A DNA stretch of 64,000 nucleotides from Bacillus pumilus. GTDB lineage: Bacteria > Bacillota > Bacilli > Bacillales > Bacillaceae. Positions 9,105-16,971 of the stretch are shown piece by piece; within the stretch, counting starts at the first letter, position 1, and each line of letters opens with the position of its first letter. Both the position numbers and the translations under genes were made by a program. Location of the stretch: positions 1-64,000 of the forward strand of contig NZ_NKHG01000013.1 of NCBI RefSeq assembly GCF_002744245.1, in the 5' to 3' direction. Below the pieces are notes generated by a model that saw only the letters and a program-made list of their open reading frames with translations, was not told the origin of the DNA and searched no databases.

Positions 9105-10429
9105 CGAAACAACTGGCAGAGGCTGTGCTGTCAGCTGACCCGCTGCAAGATCGACAGGCCGTACAAATGGCCAAAAACGGTCTGTTAGACGCTGCGGCAG
9201 CAGCACTTGCTGCTAAAGAGGATGAAGGTATTCAGAAGCTGATGCAGCTTGTTGAACTAGAAGGTGGAGCCGCGCAAATTCCCGTCATTGGACAAGGGAA
9301 GAAGGTCAGTCGTCAATCAGCAGCGATGCTAAACGGCTACCTCATCCACGCCCTTGATTATGATGATGTGCATTCAGATGTGAGAGGACATCCAAGTGCC
9401 GTCATCGTCCCGGCTTTGCTTTCGCAGCTGACAGCCGGAGTGGGCTATGGCGACCGATTTTTAGCCGCCTATATGACAGGTGTCGAAGTGATGGCAAGGC
9501 TTGGAGAATCCATCGGCAAGGCTCATTATGAGCGAGGCTGGCATAATACAGGAACACTTGGAGCCATTGCGGCAGTATGTGCCATTGGCTATTTGAAGCA
9601 TGTCTCGCAGGAAGAGCTGACGAAAGCGATCGGCTTTGCTGGTGCGCAATCAGCCGGAATGCGAAAGCAATTTGGCACTGATATGAAACCATTACAAGCT
9701 GGCTTAGCCGCTAAAACAGCCGTGTGGTCAATGGATGTAGCTTGTTCAGGCTTTGGCGGGAGTGACTCAGTTCTTGATGGGGAAAACGGATTCTTTTCAC
9801 TCTATGGAGATCAGGAATTGGCGGAAAGACGCTTGCTAGAGGGCTATGGCGCTACGTGGCGTATTGCTTCGCCGGGATTATGGTTCAAAGTTTATCCATT
9901 CTGTTCAGCCGCGCACCACGCAGCAGATGCGATTGAATGTTTGGTGAAAGAACGGCCTTCCTTACGAAATCAGATTGAACAGGTCGACGTCATTTTTCCG
10001 CCTGACGGAGATGCGGCTCTCACTGAGCGGACGCCTTTGACTGGAGAAGAAGGACGATTCAGTGTCGAATACGTCATCGCACTTGCGGTGTTTGGTTACA
10101 CTTTATCACTAGATGCCTTTACGAAAAAAACCATTTCACCTGAGCTGCGGACATGGATGAAGAGGGTCAACAGAGAATATGATCCTACGGTGAAACCCCA
10201 TCCCGATGCCGTGCCAAAAGGCCGTTTTACGATTGTGAAGCTCACCTTATCTGACGGTACCTCCATCAGCAAGCGGGTCGATATTCCGCGGGGAGCACCC
10301 GGACACGCATTATCAATAGAAGACATCATGCAAAAGTTAAGCAGTATCACAAGCACATTACATGCACAGCAGATTTTACAGGCTATTGAAGAGGAAAACG
10401 ACTCTTCTTATTTGCAGCTGCTGGCATGA
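9095..10429 (+). CDS. yxeQ: MmgE/PrpD family protein
   Basis: 444 aa of the MmgE/PrpD family, which includes 2-methylcitrate dehydratase and cis-aconitate decarboxylase. Family motifs include the N-terminal LIHALDYDDVH and the central KPLQAG / FKVYPFCSAAH. It is the last gene of the yxe operon, overlapping yxeP. Its exact reaction in succinocysteine breakdown is not clear; a dehydratase or isomerase step on a dicarboxylate part is plausible. Confidence 0.85.
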   Translation: MELTKQLAEAVLSADPLQDRQAVQMAKNGLLDAAAAALAAKEDEGIQKLMQLVELEGGAAQIPVIGQGKKVSRQSAAMLNGYLIHALDYDDVHSDVRGHPSAVIVPALLSQLTAGVGYGDRFLAAYMTGVEVMARLGESIGKAHYERGWHNTGTLGAIAAVCAIGYLKHVSQEELTKAIGFAGAQSAGMRKQFGTDMKPLQAGLAAKTAVWSMDVACSGFGGSDSVLDGENGFFSLYGDQELAERRLLEGYGATWRIASPGLWFKVYPFCSAAHHAADAIECLVKERPSLRNQIEQVDVIFPPDGDAALTERTPLTGEEGRFSVEYVIALAVFGYTLSLDAFTKKTISPELRTWMKRVNREYDPTVKPHPDAVPKGRFTIVKLTLSDGTSISKRVDIPRGAPGHALSIEDIMQKLSSITSTLHAQQILQAIEEENDSSYLQLLA

Positions 10430-10463
10430 TAAAGAAAGATATCATCTATAGAGATGAGCCCAG

Positions 10464-10497
10464 GCTGTCGAGAAAATCTCGACAGCTTTATTTTTTT
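10464..10497 (+). terminator. Terminator of the yxe operon
   Basis: A perfect 10-bp stem (GCTGTCGAGA / TCTCGACAGC, 3-base loop) is followed by a T-rich run. It lies 35 bases past the yxeQ stop. Confidence 0.9.
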
Positions 10498-10561
10498 CCT
10501 TAAAGTTTCATCTCTCCGTTTTATAATAGAGAAATGCTACTAAAGGAAGGTGTTTTTTCTC

Positions 10562-10911
10562 ATGTTCCACACTAGAAATTCTTCTCAGCACGAAGCCGAA
10601 TTTGTATTGCTAGATCAGCTGTTCGAAGAGGATCACCTGCTTCGTAAAATTGATTTTTCATTTATCGTAGACAAAGTCAAACCATATTATAGTGAGAATA
10701 AAGGTCGTCCTTCTCTTGATCCATTCATTTTGTTCAAAATGATGTTTATCGCATACCTAAATAGAGCGATGCTTTTGTAGATTCAAAACAGCTGCACGGG
10801 CCTCGCTACTGCCGGTTGAGGGGAAAACAGAATGTGAGTGAGCAAGTTCTCCTCGCAGCTGCGTGCCAGAACATGAAGAAGATTGCCACACACCTAGCGA
10901 AGCTAGGCAAG
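10562..10911 (+). pseudogene. Internally deleted IS1182-type transposase relic
   Basis: The first part encodes a typical IS1182-family N-terminus (MFHTRNSSQHEAEFVLLDQL...DHLLRKID...GRPSLDPFILFKMMFIAYL). At about 10765-10775 the frame jumps to the extreme C-terminal part (AFVDSKQLHGPRYCRLRG...QVLLAAACQNMKKIATHLAKLG). Some 350-400 residues, including the DDE core, are missing. AAAGGAAG still precedes the ATG. No intact element ends were recognised. It marks a past insertion at the right edge of the yxe operon. Confidence 0.85.
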
Positions 10912-10926
10912 GTGTGTGGGAGGCCT
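10867..10926 (+). terminator. Hairpin with T-run after the transposase relic
   Basis: CACACACCT pairs with AGGTGTGTG around an inner CCTAGC/GCTAGG repeat, and a short spacer leads to six Ts. It is probably the old element's terminator, overlapping the end of the relic reading frame. Confidence 0.45.
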
Positions 10927-10992
10927 TTTTTAATACATTTCATCAATCATACATACGTTAAAAATAAAAAAGATTGTATAGCGTCTATTTTG

Positions 10993-11169
10993 CTATCTTT
11001 TAGCAAGATGCTGCTTTAAATAAAAGTAAGGATAGCCAACAATGATGAGCGGGGCTGCTAATGCAAAGAGTATCCAAGAGCCTGAGTGACTGTCTCTAAT
11101 GACTCCAATGAAAATACAAGTACCGATGAGAAAATATAATAAAGCACCTAAGAACCAATACATATTCAT
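10993..11169 (-). CDS. Small membrane protein, 58 aa
   Basis: This reading frame encodes two hydrophobic stretches (MYWFLGALLYFLIGTCIFIG and WILFALAAPLIIVGYPYFYL) joined by a short polar loop, ending in KQHLAKR. It looks like a two-helix membrane protein. The ATG overlaps the stop of the upstream small gene in an ATGA junction, which suggests coupled translation; a second ATG at 11163 is possible. I do not recognise the family. It lies beside ydfH, divergent from it. Confidence 0.6.
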   Translation of the reverse strand: MNMYWFLGALLYFLIGTCIFIGVIRDSHSGSWILFALAAPLIIVGYPYFYLKQHLAKR

Positions 11170-11336
11170 TCCGCTTTTTCTTTACACTTGTTCTTGGATT
11201 GACTATTTTTGTTTCTATGCTTGGCTGTTTTTTCGTTGGCATTGCTTAATCGATCAGGGCACTGATTTTTTGACACTTTCTCAGTTCGGACACCTTTTCT
11301 TTTTAATGATAAAATTGTGTGAGCAATCGATTTCAA
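11166..11336 (-). CDS. Possible small basic protein, 56 aa
   Basis: A TTG start lies 10 bases after AAAGGA (11352-11347), and the frame runs to a TGA overlapping the next small gene. The product is very polar and Lys/Asn-rich (starts MKSIAHTILSLKRKG, ends KNKCKEKAE) and matches nothing I know. Support is only the ribosome site and the ATGA coupling. The A-rich composition means it could be chance. A 103-codon frame on the other strand (11099-11410) has no ribosome site and is judged spurious. Confidence 0.35.
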   Translation of the reverse strand: MKSIAHTILSLKRKGVRTEKVSKNQCPDRLSNANEKTAKHRNKNSQSKNKCKEKAE

Positions 11337-11409
11337 TGTTAATCATTCCTTTAATAAATAGTGAGTTTAGTGAGTTCCTCATTATTTTAAATGTAAATTT
11401 GAAAAGATA

Positions 11410-11448
11410 AAACGTACATAAAGGCAGAACCCTTATGTACGTTTGGGC
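11410..11448. promoter_or_regulatory. Putative YdfI-binding inverted repeat between ydfH and the small genes
   Basis: AAACGTACAT-A-AGG and CCTTATGTACGTTT face each other around a 5-base centre. Read on the minus strand, GCCCAAACGTAC (11448-11437) is identical to the first repeat upstream of ydfJ and fits the 12-mer GCCCRAAYGTAC known for YdfI in B. subtilis. It lies about 155 bp before ydfH and about 75 bp before the divergent small gene. Confidence 0.5.
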
Positions 11449-11604
11449 AATGAACATATATTGGAGACATCTAATGGTTCACTGCACCTTGGTATTGTTG
11501 TGTTCCTTCTCATCCTATAAAATGATTGGATAAATGTATGTTACACATTCGATGAATGACATTAGTCTCTGTTCGGTTAAACTATTAAAGGAAGTGGATG
11601 AGGT

Positions 11605-12828
11605 TTGGTGATAAGGAATCCTTTCAAAGAAAAGTACTACTCACATGCTAGACAGGCATTAAATATGCTTGCGCTCAGAGTGCCGGGCCTAGCTTTTATT
11701 CTCATGATCTATGTAGCCTCTATTGTGCTGCAATTTCTTAATGGGAGCTGGTCCATTTTATTGCTTCATGTGTTTACAGTATTGACCGCCATTTTTGCTT
11801 TGCTGCATTGGCATTCATATCGCTGGGTTAAGAAAAGGGTCATTCTATATTTTGTGCTGCAAGGTTTGATCACTTTTACACTGGTTAATGTCATGACTGG
11901 CTTCTTAGTGCTGATCATCATTGGCCTTTATGCATTTTTAATCGGACAGATTATAGGAATGGCAGACAGAAGAAAGACTTTCCTCATCCTTTATTTATTG
12001 TTTCTGCTGTTCATCAATGTAGTATATCAGATTCACAAAGGTGAATATTTGCATTTTCTTGTCATTGCCGTACCTATTATGATTGTGATTATTACTTATG
12101 CCGCTACATTATTTGCCCAAGTCGATGAAAAGATAAAAGCGCAGCTGACTCTTGAAAGGCTGGAGTTGGCTCATCAGCAGGTCGAACAGCTGACGCTGCA
12201 AAACGAGAGACAGCGTATGGCAAGGGACTTACACGATACGCTTGCTCAAGGGCTGGTCAGTTTAAATATGCAGCTGGATGCTATTCATGTTCATCTCACG
12301 AAAGGCAATACAGAGAGAGCAAAAGAAATCATCCAACAATCGATAAAAAGAGTGAGAGGTACATTAGCGGACGCGCGTTCAGCGATTGACGATCTGCGTA
12401 GCAAATCAGAAGAAATCGGTTTTCTAAAAGAAAGAATTACCTCTCTAATGGATCATTTTCAAGAGTCAACAGGCATGGGTGGTTTTTTAGACTACAGATT
12501 ACAGCAGGTGTTAGACGTTCGTACAGCTGAAAACTGTTATTACATTATTGGAGAATGTATAACGAATGCAGCAAAGCATGCTGAAGCAGAATCGATTTCT
12601 GTATCCATTTGGGATGATGATAAGAGGATGCTCCATTTAACTGTCAAGGACAATGGCAAAGGATTTGATGTTGAAAAGAGCAAGAAAAAGAGAGGGCATT
12701 ACGGGCTTCTCGGCATAGAAGAACGCGTCAGAGCAATGAAAGGTCAATTTAATATAAAGAGTACAAAATCGAAAGGAACACAAATTGAGATCATAGTACC
12801 AATTCAGGGAGAGATGCAAGATGAATAA
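11605..12828 (+). CDS. ydfH: Sensor histidine kinase (HisKA_3 / NarL-type)
   Basis: 407 aa. Five or six hydrophobic segments cover residues 25-175, with little outside domain, so the signal is probably sensed in the membrane. The dimerisation/phosphoacceptor box MARDLHDTLAQG carries His210. An HATPase_c domain follows (N-box ECITNAAKHA, G-box DNGKGFD). It phosphorylates the response regulator encoded next. Start is TTG 11605 or GTG 11608; GATGAGG and AAAGGAAG lie just upstream. YdfH-YdfI-YdfJ order matches B. subtilis. Confidence 0.9.
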   Translation: MVIRNPFKEKYYSHARQALNMLALRVPGLAFILMIYVASIVLQFLNGSWSILLLHVFTVLTAIFALLHWHSYRWVKKRVILYFVLQGLITFTLVNVMTGFLVLIIIGLYAFLIGQIIGMADRRKTFLILYLLFLLFINVVYQIHKGEYLHFLVIAVPIMIVIITYAATLFAQVDEKIKAQLTLERLELAHQQVEQLTLQNERQRMARDLHDTLAQGLVSLNMQLDAIHVHLTKGNTERAKEIIQQSIKRVRGTLADARSAIDDLRSKSEEIGFLKERITSLMDHFQESTGMGGFLDYRLQQVLDVRTAENCYYIIGECITNAAKHAEAESISVSIWDDDKRMLHLTVKDNGKGFDVEKSKKKRGHYGLLGIEERVRAMKGQFNIKSTKSKGTQIEIIVPIQGEMQDE

Positions 12829-13459
12829 GGTTTTAATTGTTGATGACCATCTTGTCGTGAGGGAAGGTCTAAAGCTTTTAATTGAAACGAATGATCACTA
12901 CACTATTATAGGAGAGGCGGAAAATGGCAAAGCGGCAGTCCGCCTTGCAGATGAACTAAAACCGGATATTATTCTCATGGATTTGTATATGCCGGAGATG
13001 AGCGGGTTAGAAGCCATTAAACAAATAAAAGAAAAACACGACATCCCCATCATTATTTTGACTACATATAATGAAGATCACTTAATGATCGAAGGAATTG
13101 AATTAGGTGCGAAAGGATATCTATTGAAGGATACAAGTTCAGAAATCCTTTTTCATACAATGGATACAGCAATAAGAGGAAACGTGCTGTTGCAGCCTGA
13201 TATCTTAAAACGTCTGCAAAAAATTCAATTGGAGCGGATGAAGAAGCAGAGCAGTGATACGCAGCTGACAGAAAAGGAAGTCATTGTTTTAAAAGCAATT
13301 TCCAAAGGGTTTAAAAGCAAAGCGATCGCCTTTGACTTGGGCGTCTCTGAGAGAACAGTAAAGTCTAGATTAACGTCCATTTACAATAAATTAGGCGCAA
13401 ATTCAAGAACTGAAGCCGTGACGATTGCCATGCAAAGAGGCATTCTGACATTAGACTAA
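12821..13459 (+). CDS. ydfI: LuxR/NarL-family response regulator
   Basis: 212 aa. The receiver domain has the phosphoacceptor Asp54 in ILMDLYMPEMSG, plus the conserved Lys in LLKDTS. The C-terminal LuxR helix-turn-helix is clear (LTEKEVIVLKAISKG...IAFDLGVSERTVK). It overlaps ydfH by 8 bases. In B. subtilis YdfI directly activates ydfJ by binding a tandem 12-mer; two matching 12-mers lie just downstream of this gene. Confidence 0.92.
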   Translation: MNKVLIVDDHLVVREGLKLLIETNDHYTIIGEAENGKAAVRLADELKPDIILMDLYMPEMSGLEAIKQIKEKHDIPIIILTTYNEDHLMIEGIELGAKGYLLKDTSSEILFHTMDTAIRGNVLLQPDILKRLQKIQLERMKKQSSDTQLTEKEVIVLKAISKGFKSKAIAFDLGVSERTVKSRLTSIYNKLGANSRTEAVTIAMQRGILTLD

Positions 13460-13479
13460 TAATATCAAATTTTAAATTT

Positions 13480-13505
13480 GCCCAAACGTACATGCCCGAA
13501 TGTAC
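13480..13505 (+). promoter_or_regulatory. Tandem YdfI boxes upstream of ydfJ
   Basis: GCCCAAACGTAC (13480-13491) and GCCCGAATGTAC (13494-13505), 14 bp apart start to start, both fit GCCCRAAYGTAC exactly. A TACAAT -10 at 13529-13534 lacks a good -35, as expected for an activator-dependent promoter; the boxes would then sit at about -61 to -36. Confidence 0.8.
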
Positions 13506-13514
13506 GTTTTTTTT
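13484..13514 (+). terminator. Terminator of ydfHI overlapping the YdfI boxes
   Basis: AAACGTACAT (13484-13493) and ATGTACGTTT (13500-13509) make a 10-bp stem with a 6-base loop, and eight Ts run on from the right arm. The same bases carry the YdfI repeats. Confidence 0.6.
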
Positions 13515-13576
13515 ATTTCATTGTCCACTACAATGAGAAAGAAAGTGATCAAGCAATGTGTTGAAAGGAGATTATC

Positions 13577-15748
13577 ATGTCAAAAATGTTATATAAATTA
13601 GGAGGATGGGTTGCTCGCCATCGCGTAAAAGTAATATGCGCGTGGATCGTTGTGTTAGTTGCTTCGATAGGCCTTGCAATCACGTTAAAACCAAGTTTTT
13701 CTGAGGGTATGTCCATACCTGACACACCTTCGGAAAAAGCGATGGATGTCTTTCAAAAAGAATTTCCTCACGGCCCTGATAAAGGGAGCATACGGGTGAT
13801 TTTCGGTGCTGAAGATGGAGAGAAACTTACTGCAAAGACAGCGAAAAAAGCAATCGAAAATACGTTCAAGGAAATCAATAAAGATGATTCCGTTGACTCG
13901 ATTGCAAGTCCTTTTGTGACAGGAACAATTGCGGAAGACGGTACAGTTGCCTATGCTGATATCAAGTATAAATCTTCAGCTGATGATATAAAAGATGACT
14001 CTATCAAACACTTAAAAGACAGTTTGAAATGGGCTGATGACGAGGGATTACAAACTGAGCTGAGCGGAGATATACCGGGAGCCGAGATGGAGATAGGCGG
14101 AGTGTCTGAAATTGTCGGCATTATCCTGGCCTTTGTCGTGTTAGCCATTACATTCGGCTCCTTATTGATAGCAGGTTTGCCGATTTTAACAGCACTGATT
14201 GGATTAGGTGTAAGTATTGGACTTGTTTTGATTGGGACACAAGTATTCGATATTGCTTCCGTTAGTCTTTCATTAGCCGGAATGATTGGTCTTGCTGTTG
14301 GGATTGATTATGCTTTATTTATTTTTACGAAGCACCGCCAGTTTTTAGGCGAAGGTATACAAAAAAATGAATCAATTGCGAGAGCTACAGGAACAGCTGG
14401 GAGTGCAGTCGTTTTTGCAGGACTTACTGTTATCGTCGCACTTTGCGGATTGACTGTCGTTAACATTCCTTTTATGTCTGCAATGGGGCTGACAGCAGGG
14501 CTTAGTGTACTGATGGCTGTTCTCGCTTCAATCACGTTTGTGCCTGCCGTCTTGTCGATAGTGGGGAAACGGATGGTTCCGAAATCAAAGAAAAAAGAAA
14601 AACAAAGCGCTGAAACAAATGTATGGGGACGCTTTGTCACAAAAAACCCTATCATGCTAAGCATATGCAGTATTCTGATTTTGCTCGTCATTAGTATCCC
14701 ATCTATGCATTTGGAGCTGGGCTTGCCTGATGCAGGGATGAAAGCGAAGGATAATCCAGATCGCCGGGCTTATGACTTGCTTGCCGCCGGTTTTGGAGAA
14801 GGATTTAATGGTCAATTAACACTTGTAGCAGATGCCACAAGTGTAACAGGAAATAAGGCGAAAGCCTTCGCAGACGCAGTGAAAGAGATAAAGGGTTTAG
14901 ACCATGTAGCCAGTGTCACTCCTGCAAGGCCTAATAAAGAAGGGAACTTTGCCATCATTACGGTCGTTCCTGAAACAGGGCCAAATGATGAAGCAACAAA
15001 GGATTTGGTACAGGATGTACGCAGCTTATCAGATAAAAACGGGGTAGATTTGCTCGTTACTGGATCGACTGCAGTGAATATTGATATTTCAGATCGCCTT
15101 AATGATGCGATACCGGTGTTTGCTGTACTCATTGTTGGTTTTGCGTTTGTATTACTGACAATCGTATTCCGTTCTTTGCTGGTGCCTCTTGTTGCGGTTG
15201 CAGGTTTCATATTGACGATGACTGCCACTCTTGGAGTGTGTGTATTTGTTTTACAAGACGGGAATCTCATCGACTTTTTCAAAATACCAGAAAAAGGGCC
15301 GATACTCGCTTTCCTGCCGATTTTATCTATTGGGATCCTGTTTGGATTAGCCATGGATTACCAAGTATTCCTTGTAAGCAGAATGCGTGAAGAATATGTG
15401 AAAACAAAGAATCCAGTACAAGCGATTCAAGCTGGATTAAAACACAGCGGTCCTGTTGTCATCGCAGCCGGCCTGATCATGATTTTCGTTTTTGCAGGAT
15501 TTATCTTTGCTGGTGAGGCTTCTATTAAAGCCAACGGGTTGGCTCTTTCCTTTGGTGTGCTCTTTGATGCATTTATTGTACGAATGACACTGATTCCAAG
15601 TGTGATGAAGTTGATGGGGAATGCAGCCTGGTATTTGCCAAAATGGCTAGACAAGATTATTCCAAATGTGGACATAGAAGGGCATCAACTCACGAAGGAA
15701 ATACAGCCAGAAATAGATTATGAACAAAAGAAGCAAATCAGTATGTAG
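13577..15748 (+). CDS. ydfJ: MMPL/RND-family membrane exporter
   Basis: 723 aa. The architecture is a duplicated MMPL module: one helix, an extracellular domain (about 40-170), five or six helices with the hallmark GLAVGIDYALFIFTKHR, a linker, then a second outside domain and helix bundle with GLAMDYQVFLVSRMREE. Such proton-driven proteins export lipids or hydrophobic compounds; the cargo here is unknown. ATG follows AAAGGAG at 13563-13569. Its neighbours and the YdfI boxes indicate control by YdfHI. Confidence 0.92.
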   Translation: MSKMLYKLGGWVARHRVKVICAWIVVLVASIGLAITLKPSFSEGMSIPDTPSEKAMDVFQKEFPHGPDKGSIRVIFGAEDGEKLTAKTAKKAIENTFKEINKDDSVDSIASPFVTGTIAEDGTVAYADIKYKSSADDIKDDSIKHLKDSLKWADDEGLQTELSGDIPGAEMEIGGVSEIVGIILAFVVLAITFGSLLIAGLPILTALIGLGVSIGLVLIGTQVFDIASVSLSLAGMIGLAVGIDYALFIFTKHRQFLGEGIQKNESIARATGTAGSAVVFAGLTVIVALCGLTVVNIPFMSAMGLTAGLSVLMAVLASITFVPAVLSIVGKRMVPKSKKKEKQSAETNVWGRFVTKNPIMLSICSILILLVISIPSMHLELGLPDAGMKAKDNPDRRAYDLLAAGFGEGFNGQLTLVADATSVTGNKAKAFADAVKEIKGLDHVASVTPARPNKEGNFAIITVVPETGPNDEATKDLVQDVRSLSDKNGVDLLVTGSTAVNIDISDRLNDAIPVFAVLIVGFAFVLLTIVFRSLLVPLVAVAGFILTMTATLGVCVFVLQDGNLIDFFKIPEKGPILAFLPILSIGILFGLAMDYQVFLVSRMREEYVKTKNPVQAIQAGLKHSGPVVIAAGLIMIFVFAGFIFAGEASIKANGLALSFGVLFDAFIVRMTLIPSVMKLMGNAAWYLPKWLDKIIPNVDIEGHQLTKEIQPEIDYEQKKQISM

Positions 15749-15790
15749 TAGAAAGCAGATATTTTACGAGATCTGCTCAGACCGTTGACA

Positions 15791-15830
15791 AAATAGGTCG
15801 GATTTCTAAAATCCGACCTATTTCTGTCCA
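15791..15830 (+). terminator. Terminator after ydfJ
   Basis: A 15-bp perfect stem (AAATAGGTCGGATTT and its complement, loop CTA) lies about 40 bases after the ydfJ stop. The T-rich part is mostly inside the stem. Confidence 0.7.
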
Positions 15831-15875
15831 TTTTATTCGATTTTTTCGACGGAAAATCTGGGGATCAGGACCTTT

Positions 15876-15971
15876 CTAGGTCCAATTCGCCAGATTTTTG
15901 AGATTCATGGCAGCGAAAACAAGCATCGCCTGCATGGACTTTTTTCTTACCCCAGTCAAAGAACCATACAT
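15876..15971 (-). pseudogene. Transposase C-terminal relic
   Basis: The minus-strand frame reads MYGSLTGVRKKSMQAML then VFAAMNLKNLANWT and a stop. The MQAxLVFAAMNLK pattern is the usual end of a DDE transposase of the IS1182-like type. Only about 31 codons remain and upstream sequence is not recognisable. With the relic at 10562-10911 it brackets the ydf genes. Confidence 0.65.
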
Positions 15972-16278
15972 CACACTACCCTCCTCTTGATATTTTTTAA
16001 AGTAATGTAGAATCATATCTTCAACTAACATTATGGCTCACCTACTACAACGCCTTATCTAGGAATTTTCTTCATATTCTTACACTCTATCATTTTTCGT
16101 ATCTATTAAAAAAATGAATGGAATCCCCCCCAACATCCAACTCCATCAAAAAGTATGAAAAAAAGATGACCAAACCATGATAAGTTCATGAAAACAGTGG
16201 AATCCAATTGAGATTTGAGAGCGAACATGTAAAATAAAGCTACATAAAGAAAAACAATGGCAACAGCGGAGGCTGATG
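15972..16278. other. Non-coding gap before yclJ
   Basis: No convincing gene is present; an opposite-strand 71-codon frame here has no ribosome site. A possible promoter, TTGAGA (16208) and TAAAAT (16230) with a 16-bp spacer, lies about 45 bases before yclJ. Confidence 0.5.
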
Positions 16279-16971
16279 ATGAAAATATTAATGATTGAAG
16301 ATAATCAGAGCGTTTGTACAATGACAGATATGTTTTTTCAACGAGAGGGATTTCAAGCGGAATTCGTTCATGATGGGCTAGAAGGATTGAATAGGTTCAA
16401 GCAAGAGGAAGATTGGGATTTGTTGATCTTAGATGTCATGCTTCCTTCGATGGATGGTCTGACCATTTGTCAAAAGGTGCGCAAGATCAGTGATGTACCG
16501 ATTATCATGCTGACAGCAAAGGAAACCGAGTCTGATCAGGTGCTTGGTTTTGATCTTGGGGCAGATGATTATGTGACAAAACCCTTTAGTCCTCTGACCT
16601 TAATGGCAAGGATCAAAGCGGTGAAACGACGTTTCGCTCATACATCCAATCAAGACGTGGTGAAAGAGGATGAGCAGCTTGTGACAGCGCATTTTCAGTT
16701 GGATAAGAAAACGAGAGAAGTCTTTCTGGAGGGTAAGCGGATTGAGAACTTGACGCCAAAGGAATACGATTTGCTGTGCTTTTTTATTCAGCACCCTCGG
16801 CAAGTGTTTTCACGTGAGCAATTGCTGGAGCAGATTTGGGGATACCAATTTTATGGAGATGAACGAACGGTTGATGTCCATATTAAAAGGCTGCGCCAAA
16901 AAATTGGGGACGGACCGAAGCCCTTTTTGTATACGGTATGGGGCGTAGGGTACAAGTTCGATGAAGATTAA
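16279..16971 (+). CDS. yclJ: OmpR-family response regulator YclJ
   Basis: 230 aa from this ATG. The receiver domain has the acidic pair in IEDN, phosphoacceptor Asp52 (ILDVMLPSMDG) and Lys in YVTKPFSP. The winged helix ends with ERTVDVHIKRLRQKIG and the wing hairpin TVWGVGYKF. An in-frame ATG at 16276 exists, but GGAGG at 16268-16272 is six bases from 16279, so that ATG is preferred. It overlaps yclK by 11 bases. In B. subtilis YclJK responds to low oxygen; its signal here is unknown. Confidence 0.92.
   Translation: MKILMIEDNQSVCTMTDMFFQREGFQAEFVHDGLEGLNRFKQEEDWDLLILDVMLPSMDGLTICQKVRKISDVPIIMLTAKETESDQVLGFDLGADDYVTKPFSPLTLMARIKAVKRRFAHTSNQDVVKEDEQLVTAHFQLDKKTREVFLEGKRIENLTPKEYDLLCFFIQHPRQVFSREQLLEQIWGYQFYGDERTVDVHIKRLRQKIGDGPKPFLYTVWGVGYKFDED

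Noticed and set aside
10441-10500. Hairpin after yxeQ as the left end of the IS relic
   Set aside because: It behaves as a normal operon terminator, and no matching inverted copy was found after the relic.
11099-11410. 103-codon + strand frame before ydfH
   Set aside because: No ribosome site, odd composition (many F, W, C), and it covers the better-supported small genes on the other strand.
14812-15354. 180-codon minus-strand frame inside ydfJ
   Set aside because: Shadow of the exporter gene; the + strand product is a full-length family member.
16106-16321. 71-codon minus-strand frame upstream of yclJ
   Set aside because: Runs over the yclJ start and ribosome site and has no good site of its own.
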